Shown here: positions 1 through 5,382 of the stretch, in pieces
Layout: each line of letters starts with the position of its first letter
Position numbering within the stretch: position 1 is the stretch's first letter
Assembly: GCA_050252415.1 (NCBI GenBank)
Contig: JBFWKZ010000133.1
Span: 1-6,612, forward strand
From: Heteroscillospira sp050252415
Lineage (GTDB): Bacteria; Bacillota; Clostridia; Oscillospirales; Oscillospiraceae
DNA: 6,612 nucleotides
Reading direction: 5' to 3'
Notes under the pieces: model-generated
Databases searched by the model: none
What the model saw: the letters and a program-made list of their open reading frames with translations, nothing else
Told to the model about the DNA's origin: nothing
Program-made: the position numbers and the translations under genes

Positions 1-125
1 TAAATGATAAATGGCCTCTCACCATATAAAAATCTCTCAGAAAGCATTTTTCAAGGATTAATATATTGCTTTTTCAGAGGGAAAATAAAGTACAGAACGC
101 TATCGGCCTGGAAAGGGAATGCAGC
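1..125. other. Upstream flank of the helicase gene, no complete gene
   Basis: This AT-rich stretch lies left of the helicase. I found no convincing -35/-10 pair with 16-18 bp spacing, so the helicase promoter may lie outside the window. Two possible ribosome sites are present. AAGGA at 53-57 lies 8 nt before a TTG at 66, and AAAGGG at 112-117 lies 8 nt before the ATG at 126. The second serves the start chosen here. No hairpin terminator or RNA gene was recognised. Confidence 0.5.
111..118 (+). promoter_or_regulatory. Shine-Dalgarno site that decides the helicase start
   Basis: GAAAGGGA sits 7 nt before the ATG at 126, which is good spacing for a Gram-positive ribosome site. It favours ATG 126 over the in-frame TTG at 66, which would add 20 residues and has its own weaker site AAGGA at 53-57. 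Both starts are possible. Confidence 0.6.
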
Positions 126-1877
126 ATGAAAAATGACAGACGAATCCGGCACGAATTCGATTACCTGAAAAAACAGTATCCGAAGCTGAAACAGCAGGCG
201 GCACAGACGAAAAATAAAAAGCTGTGGCATCTTGAAGCGGTGGTCCGGAAAAAGATAAAAGACTTACGCGCCTTGCAGGTTACGAATCTCAGCGGCTATA
301 AGCAGACGTACGACGGCTATGTTGCTCTGCTCGAGGACATTTCGGTGCGCCTGCTGGATAACTACAACCAAACCCATAAAACCGACTATAAATTCGATGA
401 GATCACATTGGACAATTATAAGGCCTATTTAAATTCCGGTATCATCTCCGTTCTTGTGACAAATCACATTCCAAAGATGGTCACCGAAGAATTTAGTAGG
501 CTTCTGCCCGAAAATCCGAAAGACGAATACCCGATGGCCAGAAAAATGAAGCGGATGTTCTTTCTCCATCTGGGTGAGACAAACACGGGAAAAACCTATA
601 ACGCACTGCAGCGGCTAAAGCAGTGCCGCAACGGCGTTTACCTTGCCCCGCTCCGGATTCTGGCCCTCGAAAATTACGAACGTCTGAACAGCGAGGGCGT
701 TCCCTGCAATCTGCTCACCGGCGAAGAAGAAATCATTGTTGAAGGGGCCCGGCATGCCAGCTGTACGGTTGAGAAGGCAGATATTTTAAATCTTTATGAT
801 GTCGCCGTAATTGATGAAATTCAGCTTATGTCCAACACTCAGCGCGGAGACGCCTGGACGCGGGCAATTTTGGGGCTGTGCTGTCCCGAAATTCATCTCT
901 GTGGCGCCTTGAACACCAAAGAACAGCTTGTCCGAATGATCGAAGACTGCGGAGACGATTTTGAGGTAAAGGAATACACGCGTATGACGCCGCTTCAGAC
1001 GCAGCGGGCTCCCGTCAGGCTATCTGATGTGAGGCACGGCGACGCGCTCGTTGCCTTTTCAAAGAGGCGCGTCCTGGCGCTTTCCAGATACTTCTCGGAA
1101 CGCGGGATAAAAAACAGCGTGATTTACGGTGATCTGCCCCCCGAGGTACGAAGGCTCCAGTACGATGCCTTCATCAGCGGTGAAAGCGATATTCTGGTAT
1201 CCACGGACGCCATAGGTATGGGCGTCAACCTTCCTATACGAAGGATCGTCTTTACCGAGATCAAAAAATTTGACGGAGAAGAATTTCGTTCCCTGACATC
1301 GCAGGAAACAAAACAGATCGCGGGGCGTGCGGGGCGAATCGGGATATACGATGTGGGCTATGTGGCCTGCATGGAAAACGACATCGAATTCATCGAATAT
1401 CAGCTTGAGACTCCCGATGATACGATTGAAAATGCGGTCGTAGGCCCCAGTGAGGCGATCATGGCAATCGGTTGGCTGCCGCTGAGGGAAAAACTGGCGC
1501 TCTGGAGCACGCGCGAGGAGATGATCTCCTATTATCGAAAAAAAGACGTCCGGGACTATATTTTGATTCTCGACAAGCTGGAAACCTATAGGCTGCCCGA
1601 AGCGGTTCAGTGGCACCTGATGATACTGCCCTTTGATGTGAATAACGAGGCGCTGTTGGAACAATTTATCTTTTTTGTCGAGGAGTATTTCGTTCAAAAG
1701 GCCGAGAAATTATCGAAGCCGTCAATAAGCGCCCACACCCTACCGGCCTATGAGGAATACTATCAAAAAATAGACCTGTACTATTCCTTTTCAAAGAGCC
1801 TAACACTGGAATTTGACGAGAAATGGGTGTATGAAACCCGAAAAATGATCAGTGAGGCGATCAACCGGCTATTGTAA
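126..1877 (+). CDS. SUV3-like ATP-dependent RNA helicase
   Basis: This 583-residue protein (from ATG 126) is a superfamily 2 RNA helicase of the SUV3/SUPV3L1 type. Family members unwind RNA with ATP, and in mitochondria they feed the RNA degradosome. Motifs seen, numbered from that ATG: Walker A GETNTGKT at 150-157; motif Ia APLRILALENYERL at 174-187; LLTGEEE just after it; motif II DEIQ at 230-233; a motif IV-like region near 307-323; IYGDLPPEVRR near 333-343; motif V STDAIGMGVNLP at 359-370; motif VI QIAGRAGRIG at 397-406. Residues 1-130 are Lys/Arg-rich, probably helical, and could bind RNA. The part after about 430 matches the expected place of the SUV3 C-terminal helical domain, with MILPFDVN near 499-506. 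The protein is cytoplasmic. An in-frame TTG at 66 would add 20 residues. No terminator separates it from the SLH gene 123 bp downstream. Family assignment is firm; the physiological substrate and nuclease partner are unknown. Confidence 0.88.
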   Translation: MKNDRRIRHEFDYLKKQYPKLKQQAAQTKNKKLWHLEAVVRKKIKDLRALQVTNLSGYKQTYDGYVALLEDISVRLLDNYNQTHKTDYKFDEITLDNYKAYLNSGIISVLVTNHIPKMVTEEFSRLLPENPKDEYPMARKMKRMFFLHLGETNTGKTYNALQRLKQCRNGVYLAPLRILALENYERLNSEGVPCNLLTGEEEIIVEGARHASCTVEKADILNLYDVAVIDEIQLMSNTQRGDAWTRAILGLCCPEIHLCGALNTKEQLVRMIEDCGDDFEVKEYTRMTPLQTQRAPVRLSDVRHGDALVAFSKRRVLALSRYFSERGIKNSVIYGDLPPEVRRLQYDAFISGESDILVSTDAIGMGVNLPIRRIVFTEIKKFDGEEFRSLTSQETKQIAGRAGRIGIYDVGYVACMENDIEFIEYQLETPDDTIENAVVGPSEAIMAIGWLPLREKLALWSTREEMISYYRKKDVRDYILILDKLETYRLPEAVQWHLMILPFDVNNEALLEQFIFFVEEYFVQKAEKLSKPSISAHTLPAYEEYYQKIDLYYSFSKSLTLEFDEKWVYETRKMISEAINRLL

Positions 1878-1903
1878 ATCAAATGATAGCTTCATCCCCG
1901 CCT

Positions 1904-1991
1904 TTCCGGTATCTTATAATTTCCTTGAAAATTATTTTGACCTATAGTAACATATGGAAGAAGTCTTTAAGACAAATTTAAAATACCGGAA
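1904..1991 (+). promoter_or_regulatory. Long inverted repeat that could cover the SLH gene's ribosome site
   Basis: TTCCGGTAT at 1904-1912 is the exact reverse complement of ATACCGGAA at 1983-1991. The pairing continues inward, after one C-A mismatch (1913/1982), through three pairs, a one-base bulge at 1917 and five more pairs (1918-1922 with 1974-1978), giving 17 bp in all. The right arm overlaps the Shine-Dalgarno sequence GGAAGG at 1988-1993. RNA made by read-through from the helicase could therefore hide the ribosome site, while RNA started inside the loop could not. The pairing is seen in the sequence; the regulatory role is inferred. Confidence 0.4.
1925..1953 (+). promoter_or_regulatory. 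Candidate promoter of the SLH gene
   Basis: TTGAAA at 1925-1930 is followed after 17 bp by TAACAT at 1948-1953, a moderate sigma-A match (5/6 and 4/6). Transcription would start near 1960 and leave a leader of about 40 nt. A perfect TATAAT at 1915-1920 is an alternative -10 but has only a weak -35 (TTCATC at 1891-1896, 18 bp spacer). An 11-bp palindrome GTCTTTAAGAC at 1963-1973 lies just downstream of the expected start and could be an operator. Confidence 0.35.
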
Positions 1992-2000
1992 GGAAAAACC

Positions 2001-3572
2001 ATGCGAAAGAAAATACCGGCCCTTCTGCTTGCCGCCTGTATGCTGTTCGGTCTGTTGCCTTTAGCTGCTTCGGCAGCGGGCACACAGACGGCAAGCGAAA
2101 TCATCAGTCAGATAAGCTCTGATTATTCCGCCGCTCAAAAAGCCGCCGGCCGCTCCAGCTTCAACGGGTGGTGCGGAATGTACGTGGGTTATGAACTCCT
2201 GGTGAATGGAATCAATACATACTACGAGGGGAAAAACGGCAACAACACTTTCGATTACTATGCCGCTATGAACACGTCAAGCGGCGGCTGGAACATTGCT
2301 TCCTACTACTGCTCAACCTATTCGCTAAAGGATGCCCTTGAAGCGGTGGCCTCCTCCGGCAGCGCCTATAACATCGTCGCATGTTTTTCCAAGGGCGTCG
2401 GCACCTCCGGCCAGATCTACGGCCATACGCTGTATATCCAGGCGATAATCGGCGATACGATTTATTATTCCGAGAGCTTTCCCTGCGCTGTCGGCGGCTC
2501 CTATCATGCGGAGGGCACCCCCATCGTCTGCTCCATCGACGATTTTGTAAACTGGTACGTCTACAATACAAACGGTAAATATGCCGCCGTCTTTGAAGGC
2601 CTTGTCCACTTTACGAACGGCAGCGAGCCCGAAGAATACACCGGCTCGGACGACATGCTGTGTATCAATCTTCATGAGCCCAAATGTATCGGCGAGGGCG
2701 ATTCATACACCATCAGCGGTGTCGTCATATCCCAGTATTCCGATCTGAAAAGTGTTGATTGTGCCGTATATGACAGTAACGGAAACCGCATGACGGGCGG
2801 TACAACCTATCCTCAGGCGACGACATACGAGCTCATGCCGGGCATTGATAATCTTGTTCGATTCGGCACCCTCTCTCCAGGCACTTATGAGCTGCGTTTG
2901 ACCGCTAAAAACAGCAGCGCCAGTTCCGTACTCATATCAAAAACTTTTACCGTTGAGAGCCAGGACAGCACGGCATACCCCGAGATCACGCCTGTGAATC
3001 GCTATAAAAGCGGCCAGTTCAGCGACGTCAATGAAAACAAATGGTATGGCGCCTCCGGGCAAGGCGTAATAAAATCGGTATATGAAGACGGCTTGATGAA
3101 AGGCTACGGCGACGGGACCTTTGCCCCGGACAGTATGATTACCGAGGCCGAGGTCATCACACTGTCCGCAATTTTACATTCCGAGGTCAAGGGGGACAAC
3201 CATATTTTCGACGCCGCCGGCTATGACCACTGGTATGATCCCTACGTTTCATACGTCGTCAGCGAAGGAATGGTAGAGACCTCGGACTTTGACAGTCTGG
3301 AGGCTCCCGCTTCCCGGGAAAAAGTGGCGTTCTACCTATGCTATGCGCTCCCCGGCAACATGCTCTCCCCGATAAACGAAACACCGGCCGTTCCGGATGT
3401 TCAAAGGAGCTACCCCTATTCCTATGAAATTTATAAGCTTTACAAAGCCGGTATTCTGACCGGGAGCGATGGAAACGGGACCTTTAATTATGGCCATACC
3501 ATCACAAGGGCCGAAGTCGCCGCGCTCGTAGCAAGGCTCGCACATGCCGAGAGCCGGATAAAAGCTTCATAA
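2001..3572 (+). CDS. Secreted SLH-domain protein with CHAP-like cysteine peptidase/amidase domain
   Basis: This 523-residue exported protein has a Sec signal peptide: MRKK, a hydrophobic core, and an AxA-type site near residue 25 (LAASAAG). Residues 30-205 resemble a CHAP/papain-like fold of cell-wall amidases and endopeptidases. A cysteine sits in NGWCGMYVGYELLVNG (C58), a histidine in GHTLYIQAIIGD (H142), and a glutamate 16 residues later in IYYSES (E158), which is the spacing expected of a Cys-His-Glu triad. Residues about 217-320 look like an Ig-like beta sandwich ending in a TFTVES strand. Three S-layer-homology repeats follow at about 338-395, 401-452 and 464-515, which normally bind pyruvylated secondary cell-wall polymer. 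Only the third keeps the ITRAE motif; the first reads ITEAE and the second ASREK. GGAAGG lies 7 nt before the ATG. The SLH and export calls are firm. The enzyme role is inferred, and the domain could be non-catalytic. Confidence 0.85.
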   Translation: MRKKIPALLLAACMLFGLLPLAASAAGTQTASEIISQISSDYSAAQKAAGRSSFNGWCGMYVGYELLVNGINTYYEGKNGNNTFDYYAAMNTSSGGWNIASYYCSTYSLKDALEAVASSGSAYNIVACFSKGVGTSGQIYGHTLYIQAIIGDTIYYSESFPCAVGGSYHAEGTPIVCSIDDFVNWYVYNTNGKYAAVFEGLVHFTNGSEPEEYTGSDDMLCINLHEPKCIGEGDSYTISGVVISQYSDLKSVDCAVYDSNGNRMTGGTTYPQATTYELMPGIDNLVRFGTLSPGTYELRLTAKNSSASSVLISKTFTVESQDSTAYPEITPVNRYKSGQFSDVNENKWYGASGQGVIKSVYEDGLMKGYGDGTFAPDSMITEAEVITLSAILHSEVKGDNHIFDAAGYDHWYDPYVSYVVSEGMVETSDFDSLEAPASREKVAFYLCYALPGNMLSPINETPAVPDVQRSYPYSYEIYKLYKAGILTGSDGNGTFNYGHTITRAEVAALVARLAHAESRIKAS

Positions 3573-3581
3573 ATACAAACT

Positions 3582-3624
3582 AATAACAGCGCAGAGGGAG
3601 CTTCTTCCTCTGCGCTGTTATTTT
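3582..3624 (+). terminator. Intrinsic terminator of the SLH gene
   Basis: Bases 3582-3600 pair with 3604-3622 in a 19-bp stem with one G-U pair and a 3-nt loop. The GC-rich core is CAGCGCAGAGG, and the 3' arm ends in TTATTTT. It starts 10 nt after the stop codon at 3572. This is a textbook rho-independent terminator. Confidence 0.9.
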
Positions 3625-3719
3625 CGGGTATGTGTATAGTATTATGTAAACTAAATTATGCTGAACGGTAAACGAATGTCTCAATACCATTTATTTTATC
3701 GGGCTCCCAAAGTTTAAGA

Positions 3720-3767
3720 ATTTAAAGCCGTTATTCCGCCCGTATGGGCGGAATAACGGCTTTAAAT
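3720..3767. terminator. 22-bp perfect hairpin, possible terminator for the desulfidase gene
   Basis: Bases 3720-3741 are perfectly complementary to 3746-3767, with a GTAT loop. The core is GCCGTTATTCCGCCC and the ends are TTTAAA. Read on the minus strand it lies about 140 nt after the desulfidase stop and is followed by an interrupted T-rich stretch (TTTAAATTCTTAAACTTT). It could therefore be that gene's terminator. The length and exact symmetry also fit a dispersed palindromic repeat. Confidence 0.5.
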
Positions 3768-3776
3768 CTATTGGAA

Positions 3777-3841
3777 AAGTCCCGAGGACTTCGGGTCGTG
3801 CAAAAAGCGCAGGCAATACTTGGTGTAGCAATGAGGCTTTT
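3777..3841. repeat. Hairpin-rich block resembling a dispersed intergenic repeat
   Basis: AAGTCC-CGA-GGACTT (3777-3791) and CCCGA-GGACT-TCGGG (3781-3795) are two overlapping hairpins that cannot form together. Just after them, AAAAGC at 3803-3808 pairs with GCTTTT at 3836-3841 around an imperfect inner stem (CAATAC with GTGTAG) and a short TTG loop. Such dense symmetry with no good gene is typical of intergenic repeat elements. A single window cannot show that other copies exist. Confidence 0.3.
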
Positions 3842-3906
3842 GGGGTAAAATGGCGGAAAATAATCGCTCAGACACCGACTGTCGATTTATTCAGCGCCTC
3901 CCTAAC

Positions 3907-5193
3907 TTAATTTTTCTTATTCAGGATCATATTGAGCAGCAGCTTATCCAGCTCAAAAGTACCGGTATTCCCGAGGATAGAAAAATTATTGATCGTGTAT
4001 TCAACATTATTTTCAACGAAGCCCTCGCGGCCGCTGATGCACTTATCCGCCATGGCAAGCTGCGCGCCCAGGGTCGCCGCATTGGTACAAGCCGCAATTT
4101 TCAGGGCACAATCCGATTTTGCACCGTCACAAATGACTCCCGCGACATTGCCAAGCGTATTTTGAATGGCCTTTTTGATCTGCTCAATCTTACCGCCCAT
4201 AAGATATGTAATCGCGGCGGCACTTCCGGCAGCAGAAACAACAGCGCCGCAAAAGGCCGACAGCACGCCGAATTTCAGTTTGATATAGATCGCAACAAGA
4301 TTACTGAGCGCGGCAGCACGGATCGTTTTTTCATGAGTTGCCCCAAGATACTCGGCAGCGGCCACCGCCGGCATCGTCGCCGCTATCCCCTGATTACCGC
4401 TCCCCGAATTTGCCATGACCGGCATATCTGCGCCGGCCATTCTCGCATCCGAACCCGCCGAGGTCCTTGCGATGATATAATTCGTCATGTCGTCGGCCAT
4501 CGTCCCCGATTGTATTTTATCATAGATATCCTTGCCGACATTGAGACCATATCGATGGGAAAGACCTTCCTTGCTGATCGAGCTGTTTAAATTGATAGCC
4601 GTCTCTATGCTTTCAAGGTCTTTGATATCACAATTAATGGCAAAATCAAAAATATCATCGAGTGTTATGCCGGAGTCCGAATTATTTTGATCCTGAAGCG
4701 AGGAATGATATTCTTTTGAGTAAACAATATCATCATTTTCCATAATAAGGACAATATTTGTATGCGCGCCGGCTATCACCGCTCTGGCGCTGCCCTTGTC
4801 CGTCTTTATGCAAACATCGATATAGAGCTTTTCCGGCTTGTCCGAGAGATTCACACTGACCACACCGGCCTTTACCTGTTTCTCTGCATATTCAAATTGC
4901 TCATTGCTCAATCCGGAAATGACTTCAAGCTTTTTACCCGCATCTCCAAAATACGCGCCTAAAGCCGCCACAAAATCGATCCCGGTCTTGTTGGTGCCCG
5001 GGATACCGACAACCATGGCGTTCTTAATCATGTTGCCGCTGAGATAGACATCTATTTTTTCAATATCGCCCTCGATGTGTTTTCTTGCCGTGGCGGCCGC
5101 ATAAGCGATTGCGATAGGCTCTGTACAGCCGGTGGCAACCTCAAGCTTCTCGTGCATCAATTCTATAATTTTGTTGTAATTTAAAGTATTCAT
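3907..5193 (-). CDS. cyuA: L-cysteine desulfidase, CyuA/YhaM (UPF0597) family
   Basis: This 428-residue protein has full family length (about 430). Family enzymes use a [4Fe-4S] cluster to split L-cysteine into pyruvate, ammonia and sulfide in the cytoplasm. Conserved blocks seen: ATGCTEPIAIAYA with C23; SGNMIKNAMVVGIPGTNKTG at 52-71; AGAHTNI at 141-147; NSGSGNQGI at 262-270; SAFCGA with C315; and CDGAKSDCALK with C355 and C362. In the archaeal enzyme MJ1025, as I recall it, an N-terminal cysteine acts as base and three later cysteines hold the cluster. C315, C355 and C362 have the spacing (40, then 7) that I recall for those ligands. The ATG at 5193 is preceded by GAAGGGAG (5200-5207 on the other strand) at 6 nt. 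A divergent regulator gene starts 189 bp away. No cysteine permease gene (cyuP) is adjacent here. Older annotations call this family serine dehydratase alpha-like. Substrate preference is inferred from the family. Confidence 0.9.
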   Translation of the reverse strand: MNTLNYNKIIELMHEKLEVATGCTEPIAIAYAAATARKHIEGDIEKIDVYLSGNMIKNAMVVGIPGTNKTGIDFVAALGAYFGDAGKKLEVISGLSNEQFEYAEKQVKAGVVSVNLSDKPEKLYIDVCIKTDKGSARAVIAGAHTNIVLIMENDDIVYSKEYHSSLQDQNNSDSGITLDDIFDFAINCDIKDLESIETAINLNSSISKEGLSHRYGLNVGKDIYDKIQSGTMADDMTNYIIARTSAGSDARMAGADMPVMANSGSGNQGIAATMPAVAAAEYLGATHEKTIRAAALSNLVAIYIKLKFGVLSAFCGAVVSAAGSAAAITYLMGGKIEQIKKAIQNTLGNVAGVICDGAKSDCALKIAACTNAATLGAQLAMADKCISGREGFVENNVEYTINNFSILGNTGTFELDKLLLNMILNKKN

Positions 5194-5244
5194 AGGTTTC
5201 TCCCTTCTCCCCGAGAATACGACGGAATAGTGCTGTGATATAAT

Positions 5245-5259
5245 GATAACATTTTATCG
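5245..5259 (-). promoter_or_regulatory. Candidate operator at the desulfidase -10 region
   Basis: On the minus strand this reads CGATAAAATGTTATC and covers the -10 box and the expected transcription start. It contains the inverted repeat GATAA-N4-TTATC (5245-5258). A related copy (12 of 15 bases) lies at 5314-5328 in the opposite promoter, in that transcript's own direction. A repressor bound here would block RNA polymerase. Part of the likeness comes from AT-rich composition and the -10 box itself. Confidence 0.45.
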
Positions 5260-5279
5260 TAATAATAAAATAATGTCAA
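5251..5279 (-). promoter_or_regulatory. Sigma-A promoter of the cysteine desulfidase gene
   Basis: On the minus strand, TTGACA (5279-5274) is followed after exactly 17 bp by TAAAAT (5256-5251), a perfect -35 and a 5/6 -10. Transcription should start near 5244, giving a leader of about 50 nt before the ATG at 5193. No riboswitch-like structure was recognised in that leader. Confidence 0.8.
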
Positions 5280-5309
5280 TAGATTTTGTATGATAGTTCT
5301 ATTGATATT
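5272..5309. promoter_or_regulatory. Dyad joining the two divergent -35 boxes
   Basis: Bases 5272-5283 and 5298-5309 form an inverted repeat with 11 of 12 positions matching (core TCAATAGA / TCTATTGA), separated by 14 bp. Each arm includes the -35 box of one of the two divergent promoters. It may be a site where the regulator touches both promoters, or simply the result of two similar -35 boxes facing away from each other. Confidence 0.4.
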
Positions 5310-5330
5310 TTTGCGATAAAGTTTTATTAT
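5302..5330 (+). promoter_or_regulatory. Likely promoter of the YheO-like regulator gene
   Basis: TTGATA at 5302-5307 is followed after 17 bp by TATTAT at 5325-5330 (5/6 and 5/6). The start would be near 5337, leaving a leader of about 46 nt. Its -35 is only 22 bp from the divergent desulfidase -35, so the two promoters stand back to back. Confidence 0.6.
5314..5328 (+). promoter_or_regulatory. Second copy of the candidate operator motif
   Basis: CGATAAAGTTTTATT matches the minus-strand motif CGATAAAATGTTATC at 5259-5245 in 12 of 15 bases. With flanks, 5307-5336 matches the minus-strand 5266-5237 in 23 of 30. It overlaps the spacer and -10 of the regulator promoter, which suggests autoregulation. 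Confidence 0.4.
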
Positions 5331-5338
5331 TATAAGTA

Positions 5339-5367
5339 TTGATTCTCAAATAAAACTGTAATATAAT
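5339..5367 (+). promoter_or_regulatory. Second, gene-proximal promoter candidate of the regulator
   Basis: TTGATT at 5339-5344 and a perfect TATAAT at 5362-5367 are 17 bp apart. Transcription would start near 5374, leaving only about 9 nt before the ATG at 5383. Most of the Shine-Dalgarno-like AGGACTGGTG would then lie upstream of, or at, the first base. RNA from this promoter would be nearly leaderless. Confidence 0.45.
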
Positions 5368-5382
5368 AGGACTGGTGATTAA

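Larger units (their letters stand above)
3573..3906. other. Intergenic region of 334 bp between convergent genes, hairpin-rich
   Basis: This region lies between the ends of the SLH gene (+) and the cysteine desulfidase gene (-). It holds an intrinsic terminator (3582-3624), a long perfect hairpin (3720-3767) and a cluster of smaller hairpins (3777-3841). The stretch 3626-3719 is AT-rich and shows nothing recognisable. No tRNA, riboswitch or gene with a plausible start and ribosome site was found on either strand. Confidence 0.6.

Noticed and set aside
66..125. TTG start at 66 for the helicase, adding 20 residues
   Set aside because: It has an acceptable AAGGA upstream, but ATG 126 has a stronger site and the usual start codon. 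The added residues show no family feature. It remains possible.
1059..1697. A 212-codon open frame on the minus strand inside the helicase gene
   Set aside because: It is the antisense shadow of conserved helicase motifs and has no recognisable family or ribosome site.
2266..2675. Open frames antisense or out of frame within the SLH gene
   Set aside because: They overlap the exported SLH protein gene fully and show biased, low-complexity Arg-rich products typical of shadows.
3673..3870. A minus-strand open frame of nearly 60 codons (reading ...KASLLHQVLPALFARPEVLG...)
   Set aside because: It has no ATG, no ribosome site, and runs through the perfect hairpin and the smaller inverted repeats. 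It is better explained as a non-coding repeat-like block.
3850..4590. A 246-codon open frame on the plus strand
   Set aside because: It runs antisense through the desulfidase gene, which has clear family motifs. The translated product is rich in Arg and His, has no recognisable domain and has no ribosome site.
5194..5244. Possible riboswitch in the leader of the desulfidase gene
   Set aside because: The leader is only about 50 nt and shows no stem set or known aptamer motif.
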